Shown here one piece after another: positions 8,859 to 17,136 of a DNA stretch of 64,000 nucleotides. The DNA is taken from assembly GCF_000374525.1 (NCBI RefSeq), contig NZ_KB894570.1:806001-870000 (forward strand), in the 5' to 3' direction. The DNA comes from Amorphus coralli DSM 19760 (lineage in GTDB: Bacteria > Pseudomonadota > Alphaproteobacteria > Rhizobiales > Amorphaceae). The translations under genes were made by a program, and so were the position numbers. Position 1 is the first letter of the stretch. Each line of letters starts with the position of its first letter. The notes under the pieces were generated by a model that searched no databases, was not told the DNA's origin, and worked only from the letters and a program-made list of their open reading frames with translations.

Positions 8859-11453
8859 GTGACGACCGCTGCGCCGACGTTGAAGGACCGGCTCCTTTCC
8901 ATCGTACAGAACGCCCGGGTCCGGCAGGTTGCCGGCTCCGTTCTGCTCGTGGTGGTGCTGGTTCTGATTGCCGTCGCGATCCACGATCTGGCCCGCGATG
9001 TCAGCTACACCGATGTCGTCCGGGCAGTCTCGCGGGTCACCTGGATCGATCTTGCCTGGGCGCTGCTGTTCTCCGCCGCAAGCTTCTTTGCGTTGAGCTT
9101 CTACGACGTCTCCGGACTGCAGTTCGCCGGTCATCGCATCGGCTATGGCCAGGTGCTCCTGACGTCCTTCTGCGCCTACGCGGTCGGCAACACGGCCGGG
9201 TTCGGGCCGCTGTCCGGCGGAGCGGTGCGCTACCGCTTCTACACGCCGCTGGGCCTGCGGCCGGAGGAAATCGCCAAGGTCATTGGCTTCATCACCGCCG
9301 GGTTCGGGCTCGGCGTGGCCATGACCGGTGCGCTCGGCGCCATCTTCGCCGCGCCCATGATGGCGCACGAGATCCCGCTGTCGCCGCTCATGCTGCAGGT
9401 TCTCGGCGGCGTCGTGCTCGTTCTGGTGTGCATCCCCGTGGTTCTGGCCGCGCGACGCGAGCCGACCATGCGGTTGTGGACCTGGACGGTCACTCTTCCG
9501 TCCGCCGGGCTGCTCCTGCGCCAGCTCTTCATCGCCTTCATCGAGATCGTCTTTTCCGGTGCCGTCCTGTGGGTGCTGCTGCCGCCCGACTCCATCGGCT
9601 TCGCGCCCTTCATCGCCATCTACAGCGTGGCGCTGGGCCTCGCGGTTCTCAGCCACATCCCCGCCGGCCTCGGCGTGTTCGAGACGATCATCGTCTCCGC
9701 GCTCATCGGCACGGTGCCGGTCGACCGGACGCTCGCCGCCCTGGTCCTGTTCCGGATCGTCTACTACGCGCTGCCGCTCGGCCTCGCCGCTGTCCTGATC
9801 GTGTCGCTGGAGGCACGGCGCGCTGCGGCCGGCATTGCCGCCTCGTCGCTGGTCTCTTCGGTCGGCCGGCTCGTTCCGAGCGTTGTTGCGACCCTGTCCT
9901 TCATCACCGGCGCGATGCTCGTGCTGTCCGGCCTGACCCCCACCTCGCCGGCGCGGCTGGACCTCCTGTCCGACTGGCTGCCGATCTTCGTGCTGGAGGG
10001 CGCCCACTTCCTGTCCAGCATCCTCGGCATGGTGCTGATCGTGTCGTCGCGCGGCCTCCTGTTCCGGCTCGACGGGGCGTGGTGGGTCACCACCGTCGCG
10101 GCCGCTGCGGCTCTCGTGTTCAGCCCGCTGAAGGCGCTGGCCTGGAGCGAGGCGCTGGTGCTCGGCCTGCTTCTGGGAACGCTGCTCCTATCGCGGGCGG
10201 AATTCGGTCGCCGCTCCACGCTGCTTCACGAAAGCCTCAGCTGGCGCTGGTCTCTGGCCGTCGCAACCGTGCTCGTCGGCTGCGTGGCCGTGATGCTCTT
10301 CGCCTATCGCGACGTGGCCTACACCACCGAGCTCTGGTGGCAGTTCGAGTTTTCCTCGTCGACGCCCCGCAGCCTGCGTGCGGCCATGGGCATCGCGCTG
10401 GCCACCACCCTGTTTTCCATCTGGACGCTGACAAGGCCCTCGTCCGGACCGTCGGCATTGCCGGAGCCCGACGAGATCGCCCGCGCGGTGGCGATCGTCG
10501 AAGCGCAGCCGAACCCGGAGGCGAACCTCGTCCGGATGGCCGACAAGAGCCTGCTCTTCTCCGAGGATGGCAGCGCCTTCATCATGTTCGCCCGGCAGCG
10601 CCGCTCGTGGATCGCGCTCTACGATCCCGTCGGCCCGAAGGACGCCTGGCCCGGACTGGTCTGGTCCTTCGTCGAGCTCGCCCGCCAGCACGGCGGCCGG
10701 GCCGTCTTCTACGAGGTCGGCCCCGACAGTCTCGCCCTTTATGCCGACGCAGGCCTGACCGCTTTCCGGCTCGGGGAGTATGCCCGCGTTCCGCTGGCCG
10801 ATTTCACGCTGGACGGGTCGAAGCGCGCCAAGCTGCGCACCGCCTATCGCAAGGGCGAGAAGCTCGGCCTCTCCGTTGAGATCGTCGAACCCGACCGGGT
10901 GCCCGACCTGTTCGACGAGCTCCGCGAGGTCTCCGCGACCTGGCTGTCCCACCACAAGGCGCGGGAGAAGAAGTTCTCGCTCGGCGCCATGGAGGCGGAC
11001 TATGTGGCGACCCAGCCGGTGGCCATCGTTCGCGAAGCGGAGCGGATCGTCGGTTTCGCCTCAATCCTGAGGACCGAGATCGGCGCGCAGATCTCCATCG
11101 ACCTGATGCGGGTCCTGCCCGACGCTCCGAACGGCACGATGGACTATCTCTTCCTCGATTTGATGCTGCGTGCCAAGGCCGACGGGATCGCCTGGTTCGG
11201 TCTCGGCATGGCGCCGCTGGCCGGTTTCACCGAAAGCGGGCGCCGCTCCATCTGGGACCGCGTCGGCCGCGCCGTCTACGATCACGGCGAACGCTTCTAC
11301 CATTTTCGGGGACTGCGCAGCTTCAAGGACAAGTTCGCGCCGGAGTGGGAGCCACGCTACATGGTGGTATCCGGCGGCATCAATCCGCTGTTCGCGCTGG
11401 CGGACGTCACTGTCCTCATCGGCGGCGGCGTGCGCGGCGTCGTCTCCAAATAG
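8859..11453 (+). CDS. mprF: Bifunctional lysylphosphatidylglycerol synthetase/flippase MprF
   Basis: Integral membrane enzyme (864 aa) that transfers an amino acid, usually lysine, from aminoacyl-tRNA to phosphatidylglycerol and flips the product outward, reducing surface negative charge and cationic peptide sensitivity. The N-terminal ~540 residues hold a dozen or more membrane helices, including the flippase motif YAVGNTAGFGPLSGGAVRYR and SHIPAGLGVFETI. The C-terminal cytoplasmic synthetase (DUF2156, GNAT fold) runs from about residue 545 (KSLLFSEDGSAFIMF) to the end, with GLGMAPLAG and a terminal KDKFAPEWEPRYMV typical of MprF. Start is GTG at 8859. Length matches the family (~840-870 aa). 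Upstream divergent to the MerR-ATPase gene, about 260 bases apart. Amino-acid specificity cannot be read. Confidence 0.93.
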   Translation: MTTAAPTLKDRLLSIVQNARVRQVAGSVLLVVVLVLIAVAIHDLARDVSYTDVVRAVSRVTWIDLAWALLFSAASFFALSFYDVSGLQFAGHRIGYGQVLLTSFCAYAVGNTAGFGPLSGGAVRYRFYTPLGLRPEEIAKVIGFITAGFGLGVAMTGALGAIFAAPMMAHEIPLSPLMLQVLGGVVLVLVCIPVVLAARREPTMRLWTWTVTLPSAGLLLRQLFIAFIEIVFSGAVLWVLLPPDSIGFAPFIAIYSVALGLAVLSHIPAGLGVFETIIVSALIGTVPVDRTLAALVLFRIVYYALPLGLAAVLIVSLEARRAAAGIAASSLVSSVGRLVPSVVATLSFITGAMLVLSGLTPTSPARLDLLSDWLPIFVLEGAHFLSSILGMVLIVSSRGLLFRLDGAWWVTTVAAAAALVFSPLKALAWSEALVLGLLLGTLLLSRAEFGRRSTLLHESLSWRWSLAVATVLVGCVAVMLFAYRDVAYTTELWWQFEFSSSTPRSLRAAMGIALATTLFSIWTLTRPSSGPSALPEPDEIARAVAIVEAQPNPEANLVRMADKSLLFSEDGSAFIMFARQRRSWIALYDPVGPKDAWPGLVWSFVELARQHGGRAVFYEVGPDSLALYADAGLTAFRLGEYARVPLADFTLDGSKRAKLRTAYRKGEKLGLSVEIVEPDRVPDLFDELREVSATWLSHHKAREKKFSLGAMEADYVATQPVAIVREAERIVGFASILRTEIGAQISIDLMRVLPDAPNGTMDYLFLDLMLRAKADGIAWFGLGMAPLAGFTESGRRSIWDRVGRAVYDHGERFYHFRGLRSFKDKFAPEWEPRYMVVSGGINPLFALADVTVLIGGGVRGVVSK

Positions 11454-11574
11454 GCGCAGACCCGTGCGCGCTGCCCCCGTGGCGCCATGGCCTCCCGGGC
11501 GGTAGGATCGGCACGCCTGTCGCCGGTCCCGGCGGCCCCGCCCGCTCAGCCCGCAAGCCCGAGGATCCGAGTTC

Positions 11575-12015
11575 ATGCCGCACCTGGTCGACATTCTCAA
11601 CGGCCCGAACCTGAACCTGCTGGGCCAGCGCGAGCCGGAGATCTACGGACGCGACTCCCTGGCCGACATCGAGGCCGCGTGCCGCGCGCTGGCCGGCGAA
11701 CTCGGACTGGACATCCGCTTCCGCCAGTCCAACTCGGAGGGAACGCTGGTCGACTGGATCCAGGAGGCGCGCACCAGCGCCGCCGGCATCGTCATCAACC
11801 CGGCGGCCTATTCGCATACCTCCGTGGCGCTTCTCGACGCGCTGTCGGCCTGCGAGTGCCCGGTGATCGAGGTGCATCTGTCCAACATCCACCGGCGCGA
11901 GAGCTTCCGCCACCACTCCTACGTGTCGGCGCGGGCCGACGGCGTCATCGTCGGCTGCGGCGCACAGGGCTACGATCTGGCCCTGCGGCGCCTGGCGAGG
12001 CTCATCGACGGCTGA
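11575..12015 (+). CDS. aroQ: Type II 3-dehydroquinate dehydratase
   Basis: Third step of the shikimate pathway, 3-dehydroquinate to 3-dehydroshikimate. The 146-aa length is standard for the dodecameric type II enzyme. Diagnostic segments are [18 protein letters not shown] near the N-terminus (the catalytic Tyr is in EIYG), the Arg-containing [33 protein letters not shown] and [18 protein letters not shown] with the catalytic His. Start ATG at 11575. The usual rhizobial partners accB/accC are not adjacent; instead an oxidoreductase gene follows 50 bases downstream on the same strand. Confidence 0.97.
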   Translation: MPHLVDILNGPNLNLLGQREPEIYGRDSLADIEAACRALAGELGLDIRFRQSNSEGTLVDWIQEARTSAAGIVINPAAYSHTSVALLDALSACECPVIEVHLSNIHRRESFRHHSYVSARADGVIVGCGAQGYDLALRRLARLIDG

Positions 12016-12065
12016 TCCGGCCGGTTCGGGCCGGGCGGCGTATCGGCAACCATCGGGAGGGACTG

Positions 12066-13235
12066 ATGGACATCGAAGGACACCGCGACCACCTCGCCGC
12101 GCGCATCCGGCTCGGCATGGTCGGCGGCGGACAGGACGCCTTCATCGGCGCGGTCCATCGCATCGCCGCGCGGCTGGACGATGCCTACGTGCTGGTGGCA
12201 GGCGCGCTGTCCTCCACGCCCGAACGGGCGCGTCGGTCCGGCCACGATCTCGGCCTGGCCGAGGACCGGATCTACGCCGACTTCGCGGAGATGGCCGAGC
12301 GTGAGGCCGCCCGGCCGGACGGCATCGAGGCGGTGGCGATCGTCACCCCGAACCACCTCCACGCCGATATCGCGGTCGCCTTCCTGGCGCGCGGCATCCA
12401 CGTCATCTGCGACAAGCCCCTCGCCGCCTCGCTCGCCGAGGGGCGGCGCATCGCCGACGCGGTCGCGGACAGCGGCAGGGTCTTCGCCCTCACCCACACC
12501 TATGCCGGCTACCCGATGGTCCGGCATGCCCGGCAGCTGGTCGCCGACGGAAGTCTCGGCCGGATCCGCGTGGTCCGCGCCGACTATGCCCAGGACTGGC
12601 TGGCCGAGCCGCTGGAGACCTCCGGCCACAAGCAGGCCGGCTGGCGTACCGACCCGGCTCGCGCCGGTTCCGGTGGCTCCATCGGCGACATCGGCACGCA
12701 TGCCTTTCATCTCGTCCGATTCGTTTCCGGGCTCCGCGTCACTGCCCTCGCCGCCGACCTCGCCAGCTTCGTGGAGGGCCGCCGCGTCGACGACAACGCG
12801 CACGTTCTTCTCCGGCTCGAGGACGGCGCCCGCGGCGTCCTGACGGCGAGCCAGGTGGCCGTCGGCAACGAGAACAGTCTGCGGCTGGAGGTCTACGGCA
12901 CGAAAGGCGGGCTGACGTGGCAGCAGGAGGATCCCAATCGGCTCGTGTTCACCCCGCTCGGCGAGCCGGCGCGCATCCTGACCCGGAACGGCGCCGGTGG
13001 CGTGGCGGCCGCCCAACGGCTGACGCGGGTGCCAGCCGGCCATCCCGAAGGCTATCTGGAGGCCTTCGCCAATCTCTACGGCGAGGCGGCGGTCGCCATC
13101 CGCGCGGCCCGGGGCGGCCCGTCGCCCGATCCGGCCAGTTGCTTCCCCACCGTCGACGACGGGCTGGAGGGGCTTGCCTTCATCGAGGCGTGCGTCGCCT
13201 CCAGTCGTCGGGACGCGGGCTGGGTGTCGCTCTGA
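12066..13235 (+). CDS. Gfo/Idh/MocA-family NAD(P)-dependent oxidoreductase
   Basis: Predicted cytoplasmic dehydrogenase (389 aa) acting on a sugar, inositol or related polyol. The nucleotide-binding motif is [18 protein letters not shown] near residue 14 and the family catalytic motif appears as CDKPLAAS (D replacing the more common E of EKP). The C-terminal half contains [19 protein letters not shown], matching the conserved G-DIG-H helix with the catalytic His. The ATG at 12066 follows GGGAGGGA. The substrate cannot be inferred; no sugar transporter or isomerase is adjacent. It ends just before a bidirectional terminator. Confidence 0.9.
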   Translation: MDIEGHRDHLAARIRLGMVGGGQDAFIGAVHRIAARLDDAYVLVAGALSSTPERARRSGHDLGLAEDRIYADFAEMAEREAARPDGIEAVAIVTPNHLHADIAVAFLARGIHVICDKPLAASLAEGRRIADAVADSGRVFALTHTYAGYPMVRHARQLVADGSLGRIRVVRADYAQDWLAEPLETSGHKQAGWRTDPARAGSGGSIGDIGTHAFHLVRFVSGLRVTALAADLASFVEGRRVDDNAHVLLRLEDGARGVLTASQVAVGNENSLRLEVYGTKGGLTWQQEDPNRLVFTPLGEPARILTRNGAGGVAAAQRLTRVPAGHPEGYLEAFANLYGEAAVAIRAARGGPSPDPASCFPTVDDGLEGLAFIEACVASSRRDAGWVSL

Positions 13236-13276
13236 CCGGCAGACGGTATCCGGGATCCTGACCGCGACCACAACGC

Positions 13277-13311
13277 AAAACCGGCCGAACGCTTGGCGTC
13301 CGGCCGGTTTC
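13277..13311. terminator. Bidirectional intrinsic terminator
   Basis: A 10-bp perfect stem, AAACCGGCCG at 13278-13287 with CGGCCGGTTT at 13301-13310, flanked by A and T tracts on both sides. It lies between the convergent oxidoreductase and DUF1328 genes and could serve both. Confidence 0.85.
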
Positions 13312-13337
13312 GCAGGATGGTTTAGGTGGTCGGGCCG

Positions 13338-13502
13338 TCAGGCCCGTCGCACCAGATGCATGATCACCGAGATCACCAGGGCGATCAGGAAGATGAAGAA
13401 GAGGATCTGAGCGATGCTGGCCGAAGCGCCGGCAATACCGCCAAATCCGAGAACGCCGGCGATGATCGCGACGACGAGGAAAATCAGGGCCCATTTAAGC
13501 AT
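13338..13502 (-). CDS. DUF1328 (YtjA-type) small membrane protein
   Basis: A 54-residue protein found by reading the minus strand; it starts [16 protein letters not shown] and ends MHLVRRA. It has two hydrophobic helices around a Gly-rich turn ([17 protein letters not shown]) exactly as in the DUF1328/YtjA family of small inner-membrane proteins. Function is unknown; family members are often stress-induced in alphaproteobacteria. A strong ribosome site (GGAAGGAA) precedes the ATG at 13502, and a one-mismatch sigma-EcfG promoter lies 41 bases upstream. The gene ends just before the bidirectional terminator. Confidence 0.92.
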   Translation of the reverse strand: MLKWALIFLVVAIIAGVLGFGGIAGASASIAQILFFIFLIALVISVIMHLVRRA

Positions 13503-13542
13503 TGTCGTTCCTTCCTCTCAAAGAAGCCGTTTCGACAAGCTG

Positions 13543-13567
13543 AACGCGGTTCTTCGGAAAAAGTTCT
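13543..13567 (-). promoter_or_regulatory. Possible sigma-EcfG promoter of DUF1328 gene (one mismatch)
   Basis: Minus strand AGAAC-N16-CGTT; the first -35 base differs from the GGAAC consensus. The spacing to the gene start suits a short leader. Confidence 0.5.
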
Positions 13568-13661
13568 GCTCTCAACTGAAATTCGCCACAGAAAAGCACG
13601 AATTCTGCCCGGAAAGCACAAAGAGCCGGCAAGTCCGGGACGGTATCCCTGCGGGGTGCCG

Positions 13662-14447
13662 TCAGCGCGGCTGCGACGAGCTGCCCTGGCGGTGCAGATA
13701 CAGCACCTCGCCGATCGTGGATCGCAACGCCGACATTTCGAAGGGCTTGGTCACCAGGTGGACGTTTCGGCCCGTCGCTTCTCTGACCAGCATGTGCGGG
13801 AACGCTGTGACGAAGATCACCGGGGCTTCCACCTCATCGATGAAATCGTTGACGGCCTCGATGCCCGAGCTGTCGTCGGCGAGCTGGACGTCGGCAAGAA
13901 TCAGGCCCGGATCGAGCTTTCGCGCCAGCATGACGGCCTCCCTCCGGGTGCGCGCCACGCCGATCACCTCGTGACCAAGCGATTCCACGAACGACTCCAT
14001 ATCAAGCGCGATGATGGGGTCGTCTTCGATGATCAGCACCGAAGTGGCCGGCTGCTTGCGCATTTCCGCTGCGGCGTCGCGTAGAAAGCCGTCCATCTCA
14101 TCTTTCGATACGTTCATGATGTCCGCCGCCTCGGGCACGGAAAAATTACCGACCGAGGTCAGCAGCGCCGCTGTCCGGGCCTCGCTGGACCCGGCCTCTT
14201 GGCGGGTGTCGGATGGCTCGTTGATCCGCCCCTCGCCTCCCCTCCGAGCCAGGGAGCGCAGCACGGCACGAAACAGGGCGGATTTCATGGCAGCGGATGT
14301 GGCCGGCGGCTCCGGCGCGGTCTCGACCATCTCAACGACGGTGTCGACACGGTGAGTGTCTACGCGTTCGTCCACCCTGCCCTTGAGAGCCTGCACAAAC
14401 TGACGGAGCGATGGAAGGTGTGGCGCAATCAGGTCGGCGACCGACAT
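13662..14447 (-). CDS. phyR: General stress response regulator PhyR
   Basis: Response regulator (261 aa) and anti-anti-sigma factor. In the known mechanism the phosphorylated form exposes its sigma-like domain and binds NepR, freeing sigma-EcfG. Residues ~1-125 are the sigma-like part, beginning IAPHLPSLRQFVQALKG as in PhyR; its central part is poorly conserved. The linker AALLTSVGNFSVPEAADIM corresponds to region 4. The C-terminal receiver starts at TSVLIIEDDPIIALDMES, with phospho-acceptor Asp in LILADVQLAD, switch Thr in VIFVTAFP and Lys in LVTKPF. The ATG at 14447 is chosen by homology to the PhyR N-terminus; the frame is open for 19 more codons. It is divergent from nepR, and both genes have exact sigma-EcfG motifs in the shared gap. 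Confidence 0.93.
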   Translation of the reverse strand: MSVADLIAPHLPSLRQFVQALKGRVDERVDTHRVDTVVEMVETAPEPPATSAAMKSALFRAVLRSLARRGGEGRINEPSDTRQEAGSSEARTAALLTSVGNFSVPEAADIMNVSKDEMDGFLRDAAAEMRKQPATSVLIIEDDPIIALDMESFVESLGHEVIGVARTRREAVMLARKLDPGLILADVQLADDSSGIEAVNDFIDEVEAPVIFVTAFPHMLVREATGRNVHLVTKPFEMSALRSTIGEVLYLHRQGSSSQPR

Positions 14448-14515
14448 GCTACTCGTCTCTACATTTCCCGGACCACCATCGCAGACCCTCCCAAGCTGCA
14501 ACATATGTGAACGCG

Positions 14516-14540
14516 AACGCCTGACTGGGTATCAGGTTCC
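14516..14540 (-). promoter_or_regulatory. Sigma-EcfG promoter of phyR
   Basis: Minus strand GGAAC (14540-14536), 16-base spacer, CGTT (14519-14516): an exact match to the EcfG consensus. It would give a leader of about 60 bases before phyR. Confidence 0.85.
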
Positions 14541-14563
14541 CTGCGCATTAAACTTTATTAAAC

Positions 14564-14588
14564 GGAACGAAAGAAAATGGCGTTCGTT
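14564..14588 (+). promoter_or_regulatory. Sigma-EcfG promoter of nepR
   Basis: Plus strand GGAAC (14564-14568), 16-base spacer, CGTT (14585-14588): exact consensus. The inferred start of transcription lies about 35 bases upstream of the nepR ATG. It is back-to-back with the phyR promoter, 23 bases apart. Confidence 0.85.
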
Positions 14589-14630
14589 GATCTCCCAAAC
14601 GCGTGCCGCTCACAACGCGTAAGGTTAGAC

Positions 14631-14870
14631 ATGAGACATGATCGAGAATCCAAGACGAAACTGACGACTCCGGACTATCGCAGGACCCGGACAGGCCATG
14701 TGTCGGGTATCCGCGACCAGGATACGGGCTTTGACATGAACTTGCAGTCGCATATCGGCCGCAGCCTGCGTCATGTTTACGAACCGGAGCTTTCATCAAG
14801 TCTGCCGCAGGAGATGCTCTCCTTGCTCAGGCCACTCGATGACATTCCTTCCGGTGGGCCTCGGTCTTGA
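14631..14870 (+). CDS. nepR: Anti-sigma factor NepR
   Basis: Small 79-aa protein expected to sequester sigma-EcfG until captured by phosphorylated PhyR. The diagnostic core is HIGRSLRHVYEPELSSSLP followed by QEMLSLLRPLDDIP, which matches the conserved NepR pattern (IGxxLRxVYxxxxxxPxPxxxxxLLxxLD) made of two helices and a Pro linker. The N-terminal half is hydrophilic and variable, as in the family. The ATG at 14631 is preceded by AAGG and lies downstream of the exact EcfG promoter, which excludes the longer open frame from 14577. Usually ecfG follows nepR; here the next gene is a convergent phospholipase D, so the sigma factor must be encoded elsewhere. Confidence 0.83.
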   Translation: MRHDRESKTKLTTPDYRRTRTGHVSGIRDQDTGFDMNLQSHIGRSLRHVYEPELSSSLPQEMLSLLRPLDDIPSGGPRS

Positions 14871-14930
14871 GACGAAGGCCCGCCCGACTGCCTCTACCCA
14901 CTCCTTCCGCACCGGATTGCATACCGGGGG

Positions 14931-16691
14931 TCACAGGTAGACCTCCGGTATGAAGCGCTGAAACCGCGCGAAGCGTCGGGCCGCGCCCAGTTTGTAGGGC
15001 ACGATGAACCCGTTGCGCTCCTCCGGGTCGAGGTGAACATTCTCCATCGCCACCCGCGCCCACAACTGCAAGGCCGATGGCGGCGTCGCCTCATAGGCCC
15101 GGCCCAGATGATGTGAGAACAGGGTTTCGCGAAACTCGCGAATCCCGGGATCGTCGCGCCAGTCCAGAGCGGCCTCCGTATCCATTCTCAGGCTGCGCCC
15201 GTTCAGGTTGGCGGAGCCCACGATCGCGCGATCGTCGTCGGCGATCATCACCTTGGAATGCGGATAGACGATCCCGCTTCCGAACGCCTTCGCCCGCCCG
15301 GTCACGTTGGGTTCTGCGGGCGCCCGCCTCACCAGCGAAAACACGCCGACACGGTCTCCGCCATGCTTCAGCAGCCGGCGGACCGCCTTGACCTGCAGCC
15401 ATTCTCCGAACCGCATTTCCGGCCCGGTCTTGTTTTCGAAGGCCACCATGTCCGGAGCCATCGGCAGCAGCAGAATGACTTCCAGCTCCGGCCTGTCCCG
15501 CATCCGCGCTCCGATCTCGTCGGCGATCCGGCGCAGCCTGAAGAACTGGTTCTCCATGTAGAGAAGCCTTTCCGCCGAACGGATCGTATCGATGACGGTG
15601 TCCTCGATCTCCGTGACCACCGGCTCGGGCGTGATGGCAAATGCGCCGCGCCGCACCACCGACCCGGTGCGAACGAAGCGCGCACTCGCCTCCCCGTCGC
15701 CCGACAAGGTGGGTCCATCCTCGGCGGCGGCCTCGGCCGGCTCGATCGGCTGCGGTACCGTCTGGCGGTCATGGCCCGGAGGAAGATGCAACCCCGCCAC
15801 CGGGTCTCCGCCGCCATAGCGGATGACTTCCCGGTTCCAAAGCTCGACGAAATGGCGCTCGGCATCCCGGGCCACCGGTCCGTGCACCCTGAGGCTGACG
15901 TCGTGCCAGGTCTGGTCGGTCGGCTGGCGGTGTTCGGGATCGTCGTAGCGGCGCTCATCGATGTCGATGCCACCGACCACCGCCGTCTCGCCATCCACCA
16001 CCATCACCTTCTGATGATGGGTGGCCGGCCACATCCGCGCCGGCGGCAGGAAACGCGGACGATGCTCGGCCATCGTGTAGGCGACGCCGGGATAGGTGGA
16101 TGCGTCGGGAAAGTCGCGCACCAGCTTGGACAGTTTCGGACGCATCGCGAACCAGAGCAGCCAGCGCGCGGCGGCCCCCATCTCGCCCTCGTGCAGCGCG
16201 ATCAGCAGGTCGATGGACCCGGGCGTATCCTCGGGCAACTGCTGCGCCCGCTCGATCAGGCGCTGCCCGTTGTGCCAGCCAAGGCGGTGGAGCTCATGCG
16301 CCATCACCGGCTCGAAGTCGGACAGGAGCGCGCGCACCGCCACGCCGCGCTTCGCGGCGTCGATCAGAATGTCGCCCCAGTCACGGAAGCCGCGCTGCCG
16401 CGCCTCCTCGGAGCGGGCACGGGTTGCCGGATCGAAGATGCGGAACGCGAGATGGGCGGTCCTTTGGGCGCCGATGACCATCTCTTCCATGATCGGGTAG
16501 GCTGTGCTCGCCTCGATCAGCGGCTTGATATCGCCCGCAGGACGGAGCGGCGCGGAAGGCCCGAAGCCGGGAGCCCGGTCGCCCGGGCCGTCGGCGTGGC
16601 GCCGTTTGATGGGCATGGGTAGGACGGCATCGCCTGGGGCAGCCGTTCCCCCGTTTCCTGAGCCGGGCGCAAGCGCCTCCTGCCGAACCAT
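14931..16691 (-). CDS. Phospholipase D-family phosphodiesterase
   Basis: Cytoplasmic or peripheral enzyme of the PLD superfamily, 586 aa. Two complete HKD motifs are visible: HHQKVMVVD with GGIDIDERRYDD at about residues 222-240, and HSKVMIADD with GSANLNGRS near residue 477. This arrangement is that of true PLD/cardiolipin-synthase-type enzymes acting on phosphatidyl substrates. No membrane helices or signal peptide are obvious. I chose the ATG at 16691 because AAGGGGG precedes it and a near-consensus EcfG promoter lies upstream; an open frame extends to 17024 without conserved features. It is convergent with nepR (60 bases apart, no terminator seen). Likely role is membrane lipid turnover under stress; the substrate is inferred only. 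Confidence 0.87.
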   Translation of the reverse strand: MVRQEALAPGSGNGGTAAPGDAVLPMPIKRRHADGPGDRAPGFGPSAPLRPAGDIKPLIEASTAYPIMEEMVIGAQRTAHLAFRIFDPATRARSEEARQRGFRDWGDILIDAAKRGVAVRALLSDFEPVMAHELHRLGWHNGQRLIERAQQLPEDTPGSIDLLIALHEGEMGAAARWLLWFAMRPKLSKLVRDFPDASTYPGVAYTMAEHRPRFLPPARMWPATHHQKVMVVDGETAVVGGIDIDERRYDDPEHRQPTDQTWHDVSLRVHGPVARDAERHFVELWNREVIRYGGGDPVAGLHLPPGHDRQTVPQPIEPAEAAAEDGPTLSGDGEASARFVRTGSVVRRGAFAITPEPVVTEIEDTVIDTIRSAERLLYMENQFFRLRRIADEIGARMRDRPELEVILLLPMAPDMVAFENKTGPEMRFGEWLQVKAVRRLLKHGGDRVGVFSLVRRAPAEPNVTGRAKAFGSGIVYPHSKVMIADDDRAIVGSANLNGRSLRMDTEAALDWRDDPGIREFRETLFSHHLGRAYEATPPSALQLWARVAMENVHLDPEERNGFIVPYKLGAARRFARFQRFIPEVYL

Positions 16692-16764
16692 TCTAGCCCC
16701 CTTGAACCGGTCGCGCTCGGCGAACTGCGGACGGTCTGCCCGATCCTCGCGCATTCGCATCGGT

Positions 16765-16789
16765 AACGCACGATAAACCAATCCGTTTC
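16765..16789 (-). promoter_or_regulatory. Possible sigma-EcfG promoter of phospholipase D gene (one mismatch)
   Basis: Minus strand GAAAC-N16-CGTT, differing from GGAAC at one base. It would start transcription about 65 bases before the chosen ATG and overlaps upstream in-frame starts, supporting the shorter protein. Confidence 0.45.
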
Positions 16790-16806
16790 GCAGGCGGCGC
16801 ACGCGC

Positions 16807-16832
16807 GGAACCGGTTTTCGGACGCTCACGTT
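16807..16832 (+). promoter_or_regulatory. Sigma-EcfG promoter of the HVA1-like gene
   Basis: Plus strand GGAAC (16807-16811), 17-base spacer, CGTT (16829-16832): exact consensus with the alternative 17-base spacing. The ATG at 16876 lies 44 bases beyond the -10 element. Confidence 0.78.
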
Positions 16833-16875
16833 CCTCCACCCTCCGGAGACGTGTCCGGAGAACGGTCCACCGCGA

Positions 16876-17136
16876 ATGGTGTTCGTCATGTACTCAGTAG
16901 GAACAACGGTTCTGTGGCGGCAGGGCGACCGGCTCGACGCCGGCACCGTCCGCGAAATCTTCATGCGTCGCGTCACCCGGACGCTCGCCGAGCGCCGGAT
17001 CACCCGCGAGGCAAACCCGGGCAACCCGGTCTATCTCGTGGAGCGGGCGGCGGACGGCGATGAGCTCCTGAAGAGCCATGCGGAAATCCGTCCGACGGGC
17101 CGCCCTGCGTATCCGGATCGCCTCAGCCGCCGATGA
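16876..17136 (+). CDS. Small HVA1/DUF2945-like protein
   Basis: An 86-aa basic protein. The pattern YSVGTTVLWRQGDRLDAGTV, then ITREANPGNPVYLVE and LLKSHAEIRP resembles the HVA1 (DUF2945, Tudor-like) family, with its G-V-W start, G-V turn and PxYxVE core. The function of this family is not established. Support for a real gene comes from the exact EcfG promoter just upstream and the conserved-looking core. An alternative ATG is at 16888. Its last 14 bases overlap the 3' end of the convergent histidine kinase gene. It is divergent from the phospholipase D gene. Confidence 0.7.
   Translation: MVFVMYSVGTTVLWRQGDRLDAGTVREIFMRRVTRTLAERRITREANPGNPVYLVERAADGDELLKSHAEIRPTGRPAYPDRLSRR

Noticed and set aside
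14577-14630. Earlier start for nepR at 14577
   Set aside because: This ATG lies inside the exact EcfG promoter, upstream of the expected transcription start.
16692-17024. Longer N-terminus for the phospholipase D protein
   Set aside because: It would overlap the divergent HVA1-like gene and its promoter; the ATG at 16691 has a good ribosome site.
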